A program made the translations under genes and the position numbers. From positions 1 to 35,343 of the forward strand of contig JBBDQS010000166.1 of NCBI GenBank assembly GCA_040905805.1: a DNA stretch of 35,343 nucleotides. Direction: 5' to 3'. This stretch comes from Egibacteraceae bacterium. GTDB lineage: Bacteria > Actinomycetota > Nitriliruptoria > Euzebyales > Egibacteraceae. Positions 1 to 5,973 of the stretch are shown piece by piece. A model generated the notes under the pieces. That model ran no database searches. It saw nothing but the letters and a program-made list of their open reading frames with translations, and had not been told where the DNA came from. The stretch's first letter is position 1, and each line of letters starts with the position of its first letter.

Positions 1-110
1 GTCGGGTGACGGGCTGGCGCGGGTCGGGTGACGGGCTGGCGCGGGTCGGGTGACGCGTCGGCGCGGGTCGGGTGACGGGCTGGCGCGGGTCGGGTGACGC
101 GTCGGCGCGG
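1..110. repeat. 22-bp tandem repeat array, five units
   Basis: Five exact-length 22-bp units run head to tail from 1 to 110. All begin GTCGGGTGAC. Units 1, 2 and 4 continue GGGCTGGCGCGG and units 3 and 5 continue GCGTCGGCGCGG, so the array has two unit types in the order A-A-B-A-B. It stops 2 bp before the stop codon of ygfZ and may extend left of the window. There are no spacers, so it is not a CRISPR array. Confidence 0.95.
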
Positions 111-112
111 GG

Positions 113-1018
113 TCAGGCGCCGGGGATGGGCTGGCCCTCGCCGACCTTGTGGACCACGCGTCCGCTGGTGCCGTCCACCGCGACCTCGCCGGGTGCCCGG
201 CCCTCGCGGTCGACGGGCAGCAGCGCCAGGGCCACCGCGCCGGCGCCGGTGGACGCCGCGCTGGTGACCGTGCCGGGCTTGCCGTCGGTGTCCACCGTGG
301 CGCCGGCGGGGACGGGGCCGTCGAACTCGACGACCGCGAGCGCACGGCGGGGCCGGCCGAGGTTGTAGATCTTGGCGATGGACTCCTGCCCGGGGTAGCA
401 CCCCTTCTGCAGGTGCACGTGGGTGGGCAGCAGCCCGAGCTCCTGGGCGCGGCGCCCGGTGGAGATCTCGGTCGCCCAGCCGGGCACGCCCGCGTGGATG
501 CGCCAGGCCTCCCAGTCGTCGAGGCTCGCCTCGGGCAGGCCGAGTCCGGCGACGCGCTCGTCGATCCACTCGCCGGGGCCGAGCAGGTCCACGCCCCCCG
601 ACCGGTCGCGGATCACCAGGCCGCCCCCGTGGGGGACGGCGGTCATGGGCTCGTCGCGGGCGCCCGTCAGCGCCACCGGCTCGGGGCCGCGCACGCTGGC
701 GAGGGCGAACTCGTCGCTGGCGTCCACCGACTCGACCTGGGTCATGAACTTGAACTTCTCCAGCGACGCGGCCAGGTCCGCGGCGACCTCCGCCGGCGTG
801 ACGAGCAGCACGTGCTCGGCGTGCACCACGGCGCGCCCGGCGGCCTGGGGGTTGCCCTTCGCGTCCAGGTACAGGAAGTCCTCGACGGTCCCGGGAGCGG
901 CCTCGGCCAGATGCTGGCTGAGCAGCGTGTGCAGGTAGGACAGGCGGTCCGGGCCGGTCACCCGCACCACCCCGGCGGGCAGGCGCACCACGGCGGTCTC
1001 GTCGATCAGGTGGGTCAT
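113..1018 (-). CDS. ygfZ: YgfZ/GcvT-like folate-binding Fe-S cluster assembly protein
   Basis: A 301-residue protein with the signature KGCYPGQES at residues 205-213, the diagnostic K-G-C-Y-x-G-Q-E motif of YgfZ. It shares the fold of the glycine-cleavage T-protein. In other bacteria this family helps repair or mature certain Fe-S enzymes (for example MiaB) in a folate-dependent way; the motif cysteine is required there. Length is normal for the family. The ATG at 1018 gives a complete N-terminal domain. The gene has a 22-bp tandem array right behind its stop. It runs away from the RNA unit at 1043-1360, so the roughly 25 bp between them must hold any shared promoter. The family call is secure; the substrate in this organism is unknown. 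Confidence 0.93.
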   Translation of the reverse strand: MTHLIDETAVVRLPAGVVRVTGPDRLSYLHTLLSQHLAEAAPGTVEDFLYLDAKGNPQAAGRAVVHAEHVLLVTPAEVAADLAASLEKFKFMTQVESVDASDEFALASVRGPEPVALTGARDEPMTAVPHGGGLVIRDRSGGVDLLGPGEWIDERVAGLGLPEASLDDWEAWRIHAGVPGWATEISTGRRAQELGLLPTHVHLQKGCYPGQESIAKIYNLGRPRRALAVVEFDGPVPAGATVDTDGKPGTVTSAASTGAGAVALALLPVDREGRAPGEVAVDGTSGRVVHKVGEGQPIPGA

Positions 1019-1042
1019 GCTCCCACTGTATGGGCGTGGTCA

Positions 1043-1071
1043 TTGCCTCGCGTGAGATGGGGTGGCATTCT
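1043..1071 (+). promoter_or_regulatory. Putative promoter of the sORF/RNA unit
   Basis: TTGCCT at 1043-1048 and CATTCT at 1066-1071 are separated by exactly 17 nt, a standard sigma-70-type layout. Transcription would begin near 1078, just ahead of the extended Shine-Dalgarno. Such a start would exclude the longer in-frame ATG at 1057. Confidence 0.45.
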
Positions 1072-1082
1072 GGCCGCACGAC

Positions 1083-1098
1083 GGAAAGGAGGTGGTCC
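1083..1098 (+). promoter_or_regulatory. Extended Shine-Dalgarno, 16 nt
   Basis: GGAAAGGAGGTGGTCC can pair along its whole length with the canonical 16S rRNA 3' end (GGAUCACCUCCUUUCU), allowing two G-U pairs. Ordinary sites pair over 4-7 nt. The GGAGG core (1088-1092) is 12 nt from the ATG at 1105, rather far for efficient initiation. The organism's own 16S is not in the window, so the canonical tail is assumed. Confidence 0.8.
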
Positions 1099-1104
1099 CA
1101 GCAC

Positions 1105-1152
1105 ATGATTTCTGATAGTTGCTACGTGACCGTTGAGGTGATGAGCCGCTAG
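1105..1152 (+). CDS. 15-residue peptide ORF after the extended Shine-Dalgarno
   Basis: ATG at 1105 to TAG at 1150-1152 encodes MISDSCYVTVEVMSR. Five of 16 codons end in T (ATT, TCT, GAT, AGT, GTT), which is very unlike nearby genes whose third positions are almost all G or C. This suggests that the nucleotide sequence itself is constrained. The stop lies 6 nt before the first strand of the pseudoknot, so a ribosome terminating here would cover the structure. A second reading frame ends with a TGA that overlaps the ATG (ATGA at 1105-1108), but the inferred transcription start leaves no room for its GTG at 1052. Whether the peptide or only its translation matters cannot be told. It has no recognisable domain. 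Confidence 0.5.
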   Translation: MISDSCYVTVEVMSR

Positions 1153-1158
1153 GTTCAC

Positions 1159-1198
1159 TCGGTCTGTCAGGCATCCCGACCGATACACCGTGATGCCT
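1159..1198 (+). other. H-type RNA pseudoknot
   Basis: Stem 1 pairs TCGGTC (1159-1164) with GACCGA (1178-1183). Stem 2 pairs AGGCATC (1169-1175), which lies in the loop of stem 1, with GATGCCT (1192-1198). Both stems (6 and 7 bp) are perfect Watson-Crick. The linkers are 4, 2 and 8 nt, a geometry typical of classical H-type pseudoknots. The two stems could instead be used one at a time. Confidence 0.65.
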
Positions 1199-1205
1199 AG
1201 CGAAT

Positions 1206-1246
1206 ACCAACTCGTCGCCCGCTCGTTTCCGTCCGTGGGAGTTGGT
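1206..1246 (+). other. 8-bp RNA hairpin after the pseudoknot
   Basis: ACCAACTC (1206-1213) pairs perfectly with GAGTTGGT (1239-1246) around a 25-nt loop. It starts 7 nt after the pseudoknot and looks like a further domain of the same RNA. Confidence 0.55.
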
Positions 1247-1336
1247 CACGCCCGCCCACCCGGCCTCGCGAACGCGATCCCCGGGGACGTGACAGAGACG
1301 ACGAGTGCAGGATGCTGACCGCCCCGGGCACCAACG

Positions 1337-1360
1337 GCCCGGGCCCGCAAGGGCCCGGGC
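1337..1360 (+). terminator. GC-rich terminator hairpin with a GCAA tetraloop
   Basis: GCCCGGGCCC (1337-1346) and GGGCCCGGGC (1351-1360) form a perfect 10-bp stem closed by a GCAA loop of the GNRA type. The run after it (GGTCCTCGTTCTG) has few U residues, as in many actinobacterial terminators. It closes the RNA unit before the DsrE-like gene. Confidence 0.7.
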
Positions 1361-1416
1361 GGTCCTCGTTCTGCGGCCGTGCCCCGCGGCCGGCGACCGC
1401 GCCCGGCCGGTGGCGT

Positions 1417-1422
1417 TAGCGT
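1417..1422 (+). promoter_or_regulatory. -10 box of a leaderless DsrE-like gene
   Basis: TAGCGT ends 6 nt before the ATG at 1429, so transcription would start at or next to the A of the start codon. No Shine-Dalgarno is present. Confidence 0.55.
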
Positions 1423-1428
1423 TGGGGC

Positions 1429-1791
1429 ATGGAACGCAGCCTCGTCGTCAAGATCACGCACGCGCTCGACGACCCCGAGCGAGCGCACATCGGCTGCAAC
1501 GTGGGGGCGGTCGCGCTGGCCAGCGGCATCGGCGTCCACCTCTTCCTGGCGGTGGAGGGCGTGGGGCTCGCCCAGGAGTCGGTGGCCTTGCAGCTCGAGC
1601 TGGCCGAGGCCCCACCGATCACCGATCTGCTCGACGCGCTCTACGCCGGCGGCACCGTCACGGTCTGCACGCCGTGCGCGACCCGCCGCGGGTTGGCGCA
1701 GGCCGACTTCCGCCCCGGCACCGAGATGGCCGGCTCGGCCCGCTTCGTCGAGCTCGCCACCGCCCCCGGCGCGACCGCCCTGGTGTACTGA
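1429..1791 (+). CDS. DsrE-family protein with a CxxC motif
   Basis: A 120-residue soluble protein with a DsrE/DsrF-like fold: a beta start (LVVKITHALDDPERAHIGC), an alternating helix/strand pattern and the family's active loop near the end of strand 4 (VTVCTPCATRRGL). Cys80 and Cys83 form a CxxC in the place where DsrE-type proteins carry the sulfur-accepting cysteine, so persulfide handling is plausible but not shown. It stands alone on the plus strand with its own leaderless -10 box and a strong terminator behind it. It keeps the cysteines that the three DsrE-like proteins at 2952-4017 have mostly lost, so it is probably functionally distinct from them. Confidence 0.75.
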   Translation: MERSLVVKITHALDDPERAHIGCNVGAVALASGIGVHLFLAVEGVGLAQESVALQLELAEAPPITDLLDALYAGGTVTVCTPCATRRGLAQADFRPGTEMAGSARFVELATAPGATALVY

Positions 1792-1819
1792 CTGAACTGA
1801 GCGGGGGATCGCCGGGGGT

Positions 1820-1860
1820 AACCGCGAGTAACCCTGCCAGAACTCGGGTTACTCGCGGTT
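1820..1860. terminator. 15-bp inverted repeat, bidirectional terminator
   Basis: AACCGCGAGTAACCC (1820-1834) and GGGTTACTCGCGGTT (1846-1860) are perfect inverted copies around an 11-nt loop. It lies between the DsrE-like gene and the convergent thioredoxin gene and can serve both. The following 1865-1958 is G-rich with short direct repeats (GTCGGAGGTGGGA-like) and holds no gene that I can support. Confidence 0.8.
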
Positions 1861-1958
1861 GCACCCCGGTCGGAGGTGGGAGTCGGAGGTGGGATCGGGG
1901 TCCGCGCCGGCTCGGTGGTGCGGGGGCGGGCGCCTTATGCGGTGCGGGGGCGGGGGGC

Positions 1959-2390
1959 CTATGCGGCGCGACGGCGGGTGCGGACCTCGCCGCGGTCGAG
2001 CAGGGCCGTGACGTCGGCCGGGTCGGGCACGCCGGCGATGCGTCCCAGGACCAGACCGTCGGGGGCGACGGCGAAGGTGGTGGGGGTGCGCAGCACCTTG
2101 TGGGCGCGGGCGAGGTCGAGCTGTTCGGCGACGTCGGCGACGCGGACGGTGACGTCGTCGCGGTCGGCGACCGTCTGGTCCAGCACGCGGCGGGCCGTGA
2201 CGCATGGTGCGCACGACGGAGCGGTGAACTCGACGAGCAGCTGGCGGCCGGACGGTGCGCCGAGCGCCGCGAGCTCGGCCTCGGTGAACCGGTCGGTGAC
2301 CGCGCGGACCCGCCCGTCGCGGGCGCGCCACCACAGTGCGGCAGCCGCCGTCGCGGCGACGACGACGGCGAGGATCGCCAGCTCGGTCAT
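1959..2390 (-). CDS. Membrane-anchored thioredoxin-like protein
   Basis: 143 residues. An N-terminal transmembrane helix (about 4-21) ends in WWRARDGR and is followed by a thioredoxin-fold domain. The redox motif is CAPC at residues 60-63, inside LLVEFTAPSCAPC, and the later TPTTF carries the cis-proline of the fold. The expected role is thiol-disulfide exchange at the membrane; the positive residues right after the helix would favour a cytoplasmic domain. It follows the DUF4395 gene by 28 nt on the same strand, and the two form a two-gene unit often seen together. The partner protein of the redox pair cannot be named from sequence. Confidence 0.82.
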   Translation of the reverse strand: MTELAILAVVVAATAAAALWWRARDGRVRAVTDRFTEAELAALGAPSGRQLLVEFTAPSCAPCVTARRVLDQTVADRDDVTVRVADVAEQLDLARAHKVLRTPTTFAVAPDGLVLGRIAGVPDPADVTALLDRGEVRTRRRAA

Positions 2391-2418
2391 CGGGTGACCC
2401 CCTGCAGCGTCGCCACCG

Positions 2419-2853
2419 TCATGCCCGGCTCTCCGTGCGCGACCCGCCGACCAGGCGCCTGCCGATCGCGTACATCTCGCAGCCGACGCACAGGCCGGTC
2501 GCGGCGAGCAACCCCGACAGGGCCACCACGACCAGCACCAGGGCCCAGCCGAGGACGCTCGCTCCGGCCAGCACCGCGGCCAGCCCGGCCCCGGTGAACA
2601 GCAGCCCCATCAGCTGGGAGAACCGGGGCCCCGCCTCCGGCTCGGTCGCCGGGGGCGGCCCCCAGTCGAGGCGGCGCTTCAGGAGCCGGAAGAGGTTGCC
2701 GTAGGGCGACCAGCGCAGCCCGGCGAGGGCGGACACGGCGAAGACCGCCACCTGGACGGCCAAGAGCACCGTGGACTGGGCCGCGAACGCGGCCGCCAGC
2801 ACCAGGAAGGTCAGCGCGGCCGAGAACCGCGGACCGCGGACGTCGATCTCCAT
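2419..2853 (-). CDS. DUF4395 integral membrane protein
   Basis: 144 residues with about four hydrophobic segments (roughly 10-47 as two, and 82-120 as two) around a basic loop (FRLLKRRLDWGPPP). The C-terminal CVGCEMY places Cys122 and Cys125 as a membrane-proximal CxxC, the typical end of DUF4395 proteins. These often sit beside a thioredoxin, as here, which suggests electron transfer across or along the membrane; this is an inference from context. The start at 2853 is preceded by AGGAG nine nt upstream. Its leader contains one copy of a duplicated 34-bp sequence. Confidence 0.82.
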   Translation of the reverse strand: MEIDVRGPRFSAALTFLVLAAAFAAQSTVLLAVQVAVFAVSALAGLRWSPYGNLFRLLKRRLDWGPPPATEPEAGPRFSQLMGLLFTGAGLAAVLAGASVLGWALVLVVVALSGLLAATGLCVGCEMYAIGRRLVGGSRTESRA

Positions 2854-2863
2854 CGGGTGTCGC

Positions 2864-2934
2864 TCCTACTCTTGGGTCGGTCACATGCGTCGGTCAGAGG
2901 TCCTACTCTTGGGTCGGTCACATGCGTCGGTCAG
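2864..2934. repeat. 34-bp direct repeat in the DUF4395 leader
   Basis: Two identical 34-bp copies (2864-2897 and 2901-2934) are separated by AGG. Each begins TCCTACTCTTGGGTCGG on the plus strand. On the minus strand the copy nearest the DUF4395 start includes its AGGAG ribosome-binding site, so the duplication has doubled part of the leader. Confidence 0.95.
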
Positions 2935-2951
2935 CGGTCGTGGCGGGGTCG

Positions 2952-3329
2952 CTACCAGCCGATCAGCGCGTCGGCGGTGCGCAGCGCCTCGGCGAGGGCT
3001 TGGTGGTCGCGCACGGTCACGCCGGGCACGAGGTCGGCGGGGGCGAGCCCGAGGCGGTCGAGCTCGTCGGCGGCGACGATGACCTCGACGCCGCTCTCGA
3101 TCAGGCCCTGCAGGTCCTGGGCGCTGGCGGCGGGCGGCAGGGCCACCCCGGCGAGCTCGCCGGGACGCACCTCGCCGCCCGACAGGGCCAGCTCGACGGC
3201 GGGGCCGCGCAGGACCAGGGTGAGCTCGACGTCCTCGGCCACGGCGTAGGCGTTGGCCTCCAGGGCGGGCTCGGTGGGCCGCAGCGCCCCCGCGACGCCC
3301 TGCAGCATGCTCACCACCCGCCGGGTCAT
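2952..3329 (-). CDS. DsrE/DsrF-like small protein, Cys-free
   Basis: 125 residues from the ATG at 3329 (MTRRVVSML). A longer start at 3356 would run into the upstream gene, while the chosen one leaves a 16-nt gap and has a G-rich site before it. The pattern of a short beta start, a central VELTLVLRGPAVELAL, and the late VEVIVAADELDRLGL followed by VTVRDHQALAEAL is that of DsrE/F/H-type sulfur-relay subunits. The position that usually holds a cysteine in the late strand is alanine here, and the protein has no cysteine at all. It is the last gene of the four-gene operon that starts at 5054. A structural or ligand-binding role is more likely than persulfide transfer. Confidence 0.7.
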   Translation of the reverse strand: MTRRVVSMLQGVAGALRPTEPALEANAYAVAEDVELTLVLRGPAVELALSGGEVRPGELAGVALPPAASAQDLQGLIESGVEVIVAADELDRLGLAPADLVPGVTVRDHQALAEALRTADALIGW

Positions 3330-3345
3330 GGCCGTCCCCCCGCCG

Positions 3346-3699
3346 TCACGGCGCACCGCCGGCGGAGAGCACGATGTCGGCGGTGCGCACGAACGCCCAC
3401 AGGTCGGCGTGGTCGCCGGCGACGACGCCGGGGGCCTGGCGGTCGACGACGCCGAGGCGCCGCCCCGCCCCGCTGTCCACGACCCAGTCGAGGGTGCCGC
3501 CGTGGACGCCGCGGCGCAGCAGGGCAGCCACCGCCTCGGCGACCTCCCCGGAGCCGGCGGACAGCGCCGTCGCGTCGTCGTGGGCGAAGACCGTCACCCG
3601 GTGGCCGCGGTTGAGGACCCGCTCGGCCAGCTTGAGGGCCGTGGCGGTGCGCTCGCTGGTGACCCCCCCGGTGAGGACCAGTGCCATGGTGCGGGCCAT
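3346..3699 (-). CDS. DsrE/DsrF-like small protein, Cys-free
   Basis: 117 residues beginning MARTMALVLTGGV; M5 is an alternative start. The profile (ALVLTGGVTSERTATALKLAERVLNRGHRVTVFAHDD, then a C-terminal ADLWAFVRTADIVLSAGG) fits the DsrE fold, in which several protomers with Rossmann-like sheets assemble into a ring. It has no cysteine, so the conventional sulfur-acceptor chemistry is absent. It starts directly after the stop of the gene at 3700-4017 with no gap, which points to coupled translation, and it is followed 16 nt later by the next DsrE-like gene. The three adjacent genes resemble a DsrEFH/TusBCD arrangement in layout. Confidence 0.72.
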   Translation of the reverse strand: MARTMALVLTGGVTSERTATALKLAERVLNRGHRVTVFAHDDATALSAGSGEVAEAVAALLRRGVHGGTLDWVVDSGAGRRLGVVDRQAPGVVAGDHADLWAFVRTADIVLSAGGAP

Positions 3700-4017
3700 C
3701 TAGAGCCACACCGCCCGGTCGGCCCCGTCGGCCACGAGGTCGGCGATCTCGTCGAGGTCGATGGTCTTGCAGCCCGGCGTGACGGCGTCGCCGACCAGCC
3801 CACGGCGGCGCAGCGCGTCGTCGTGGACGCTGACCGCCACCCCGGCGCCCAGCGCCGCGGCGACCGCGGACGCGTCGGCGTGTCCGGGCCGGGCCAGTGC
3901 GGCGGCGCGGTCGAGGAGCACGGCGGTGACGGTGTCCCCGGCACCCACCCAGGCCCGGGCCAGGTCCAGCGCCCACCGCGGGTCGCGCGAGACGAGCATG
4001 GCGTGGTGCACCGTCAC
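3700..4017 (-). CDS. DsrE/DsrH-like small protein
   Basis: 105 residues from a GTG at 4017 that overlaps the stop of the upstream regulator (GTGA). An ATG six codons in, at 3999, is the alternative. The sequence runs MLVSRDPRWALDLARAWV, then VTAVLLDRAAAL, then VAVSVHDDALRRRGL and finally CKTIDLDEIADLV, the order of elements in DsrE-type proteins. The usual cysteine before the DALRRRGL-like helix is replaced by His (VSVHDDAL). One Cys remains, in PGCKTIDL. Translational coupling to the HTH/TusA-like regulator shows that the two are made together. This may be the only subunit of the trio able to carry a thiol modification. Confidence 0.72.
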   Translation of the reverse strand: MTVHHAMLVSRDPRWALDLARAWVGAGDTVTAVLLDRAAALARPGHADASAVAAALGAGVAVSVHDDALRRRGLVGDAVTPGCKTIDLDEIADLVADGADRAVWL

Positions 4018-5054
4018 TGCCCCTTCCGGATCAGCAGGCGGATCCCGGGGCGGTCGGTGGCGTCGGCAGCCCGCTCGACACCGAGCAGCTGGTGGCCGGC
4101 CCGGTCGGCCCAGCGGGCGAAGGCCGCGGGGGAGCCGGGGCCCTCGGCGATGACCTCCAGGACCTCCCCTGCCTGCAGCCCCGTCACCGCGCGCATCGCC
4201 CGTACCACGCCCTTCTCGCGGGGTTGGCCGCGCACGTCGACGCGGTCGACGGGCTGGACCGCCGGGCGCCCCCCCGCCTGGGCGCTCGCCCGCGCCCGCC
4301 AGGTGCGACCCCGCCCGGGGGCCTCGTCGGCCTCGGACAGGGTGACCGGCACCCCCACCGCGGCCAGCGCGCCGGAGACCAGCCCGCGCTCGAGCACCTC
4401 GGCCAGCTCCGGGCGGCCGGGGCCGAGCAGCGAGAAGGTCCCCGAGATCCCGACGATGTCCACCCAGTCCCGACCGGCCTTCACGACCCTGGCGTCGGGG
4501 GCCAGCGCCCTCAACGCGCGCAGCGCCGCGGAAGCGCGGTCCTCGAGGGTGCGGTCGGCGTCGGAGGGCGCCGGGGCGCCCTCGGCGGCGAGCACCAGTC
4601 GGCGGGCCTCGGACGCCGCGGACTCGTGCGCCCGGGTGGTCAGGGGCACGCCGCGCCCGTTGGCGGCCGGGGCGCCGTCGAGCAGCCCGGCCAGCAGGCG
4701 TACGAGCATGGCCGCGCACGCGGTGCCGCCGACGCCGTCCGTGGCGCCCGGGTCGACGCCGTCCACGTCGGCGCGGGCCTGGTAGAGCTTGGCGGGACGG
4801 CCGCCGCGGGGGTGCTTGCGCAGGCCCACCCCGACCAGGCCGGCGTCGGCGAGGGTCTCCAGGTGCGTGCGGGCGACGTTCGGGTGCAGGTCGAACGCGT
4901 CGGCGACGTCGCGGACGGTCAGCGCGGCCTCGGCCTCCTGCAGGTGCTCGTAGATCCCCGCGCGGGTCGACGAGCCGAGGGCCCGTGAGACGCTCACGGC
5001 GCGGCGCCGGGCGACAGGCCGCTCGACAAGTGCGGTGGACCCGGCGGCGGTCAC
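4014..5054 (-). CDS. Winged-helix regulator with a C-terminal TusA-like domain lacking its cysteine
   Basis: 346 residues from the GTG at 5054, chosen because GAGGAG lies 5 nt upstream (AGAGGAGCGACC); a longer reading from 5165 would run through 14-bp repeats. Residues about 24-92 are an ArsR/HTH_20-type winged helix (SRALGSSTRAGIYEHL, VRDVADAFDLHPNVARTHLE, GRPAKLY). The last 80 residues follow the TusA/SirA pattern (VDVRGQPREKGVVRAM, then LQAGEVLEVIAEGPGS, then ARWADRAGHQLLGVE, then IRLLIRK). The conserved CPxP of TusA reads QPRE here, so the sulfur-carrying Cys is gone. It is the first gene of an operon with three DsrE-like genes. I infer a regulator that senses a ligand or a partner through a TusA-derived domain, perhaps by docking to DsrE-like rings. 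Confidence 0.8.
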   Translation of the reverse strand: MTAAGSTALVERPVARRRAVSVSRALGSSTRAGIYEHLQEAEAALTVRDVADAFDLHPNVARTHLETLADAGLVGVGLRKHPRGGRPAKLYQARADVDGVDPGATDGVGGTACAAMLVRLLAGLLDGAPAANGRGVPLTTRAHESAASEARRLVLAAEGAPAPSDADRTLEDRASAALRALRALAPDARVVKAGRDWVDIVGISGTFSLLGPGRPELAEVLERGLVSGALAAVGVPVTLSEADEAPGRGRTWRARASAQAGGRPAVQPVDRVDVRGQPREKGVVRAMRAVTGLQAGEVLEVIAEGPGSPAAFARWADRAGHQLLGVERAADATDRPGIRLLIRKGQ

Positions 5055-5070
5055 GGTCGCTCCTCTGGTG

Positions 5071-5109
5071 GCGGGTCGGGTAGGGCGGGTCGGGTAGGGC
5101 GGGTCGGGG
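5071..5109. repeat. 14-bp tandem repeat, about 2.8 copies
   Basis: GCGGGTCGGGTAGG is repeated at 5071-5084 and 5085-5098, with a partial third copy to 5109. It lies in the leader of the HTH/TusA-like gene, just upstream of its ribosome-binding site. The GGGTCGGGT core resembles that of the 22-bp array at 1-110. Confidence 0.9.
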
Positions 5110-5113
5110 TTTG

Positions 5114-5130
5114 CACTGACCTCACCAGTG
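5114..5130. promoter_or_regulatory. Palindrome upstream of the HTH/TusA-like regulator
   Basis: CACTG (5114-5118) and CAGTG (5126-5130) form an inverted repeat with a 7-nt spacer. It lies 60 nt upstream of the regulator start in a locally A+T-richer patch (5110-5185). It could be an autoregulatory operator. The arms are only 5 bp, so chance is a real alternative. Confidence 0.35.
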
Positions 5131-5187
5131 TTATCACGCCATCGACGCCCGCTCCAAGGTCGCATGGTAGTGGGAACGATGTAAACC

Positions 5188-5973
5188 CTACACCGCTGTC
5201 AGGCGGGCCAGGGCGTACGCGGCCGGGGCGGCGAGCAGCACGGGCAGCGCCACGGTGGTCAGCACGCCCGCGCCCCGCGGCAGCCCGGCGCCCCCGTCGG
5301 CGCGCCAGGCGGCGAGGGCGTCGTCCAGCGCCTCGCGGACCAGTCCCGCGGCGGCCGTGGCGACCAGCGCCACCGCGGTCACCCCGGCGGTGCTGGTCAG
5401 GGTGAAGGGCGGGGCGCCCACCGTGAGCAGCAGCCCGCCGGTCACGAAGGCCGCGGCCACCGTCGCGCCCGCGCCCGCGGTCGCGTCCATGCGGGCGGTG
5501 GCGACCTGGCGGGCCACCTCGACCACGACCACCGCCAGCACGACGCCGAGCACCCACCGGAAGCCGTCCGGCAGGGACCGCAGGAGCAGCAGGCCCCCCG
5601 CGCCGAGCCCCACCACCAGCCCGGCCAGCGCCGTGGCCCCCAGCACGTCGGTGACGTCATGGCGCCGCCCGAAGGCCAGCATGGCCAGGAACGTGGCGAG
5701 CACCCCGCCCGCGACGAGGTCGGGCGTGGCGGTCCAGCCCTGCTCGGGACGCAGGGCGACCAGCGCGGGCAGGCCCACCGCCGGGATGGCCGCCGCCAGC
5801 ACGACGGGGCGGGGGCCGGCGCTGCCCAGCACGCTGCTGAGGTCCACCAGCAGCAGTACCGCCAGGACCACCACGACGACGGCGAACGGCCGGGGTCCGG
5901 CGACCAGGGCGATGACCGCGGCCAGCCCCGTCACCGCGCCCACCGGGACGGCGGTCACCGGCACGGCGGTCAC
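5188..5973 (-). CDS. Polytopic membrane protein, unidentified
   Basis: 261 residues with seven or more hydrophobic stretches covering most of the chain (for example AVVVVVLAVLLLVDLSSVLG, VLGATALAGLVVGLGAGGLL and VLGVVLAVVVVEVA). Polar loops are short; the longest hydrophilic piece is VREALDDALAAWRADGG near the C-terminus. I recognise no catalytic or transport motif. The overall look is faintly like the CdsA-type cytidylyltransferase family, but its signature is not visible. The ATG at 5973 overlaps the stop of the MoaD-like gene (ATGA), so the two are translationally coupled, which may mean that the membrane protein and the sulfur carrier work together. Confidence 0.7.
   Translation of the reverse strand: MTAVPVTAVPVGAVTGLAAVIALVAGPRPFAVVVVVLAVLLLVDLSSVLGSAGPRPVVLAAAIPAVGLPALVALRPEQGWTATPDLVAGGVLATFLAMLAFGRRHDVTDVLGATALAGLVVGLGAGGLLLLRSLPDGFRWVLGVVLAVVVVEVARQVATARMDATAGAGATVAAAFVTGGLLLTVGAPPFTLTSTAGVTAVALVATAAAGLVREALDDALAAWRADGGAGLPRGAGVLTTVALPVLLAAPAAYALARLTAV

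Larger units (their letters stand above)
1078..1365 (+). ncRNA. Structured RNA with a 15-codon ORF, pseudoknot, hairpin and terminator
   Basis: A self-contained unit of about 285 nt lies between ygfZ and the DsrE-like gene. In order it has a promoter-like pair of hexamers, a 16-nt Shine-Dalgarno (1083-1098), a short ORF (1105-1152), an H-type pseudoknot (1159-1198), an 8-bp hairpin (1206-1246) and a 10-bp GC terminator hairpin with a GCAA loop (1337-1360). The stretch 1085-1215 is clearly richer in A+T than its neighbours, as expected of a sequence held by RNA structure rather than by codon bias. The next gene has its own -10 box at 1417, so this looks like an independent transcript rather than a leader. 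I do not recognise a named family. It could be a cis-acting leader with read-through, or a trans-acting RNA. Confidence 0.5.

Noticed and set aside
1-110. CRISPR array
   Set aside because: Units are contiguous with no spacers and have two simple variants, so this is a tandem repeat.
1040-1249. Minus-strand ORF across the RNA unit
   Set aside because: It has no ribosome-binding site and unusual composition; structure and the plus-strand ORF explain the sequence better.
3253-4785. Long plus-strand ORF (510 codons)
   Set aside because: Shadow of the DsrE-like/HTH operon; low-complexity Arg/Ala/Pro/Ser translation with no domain.
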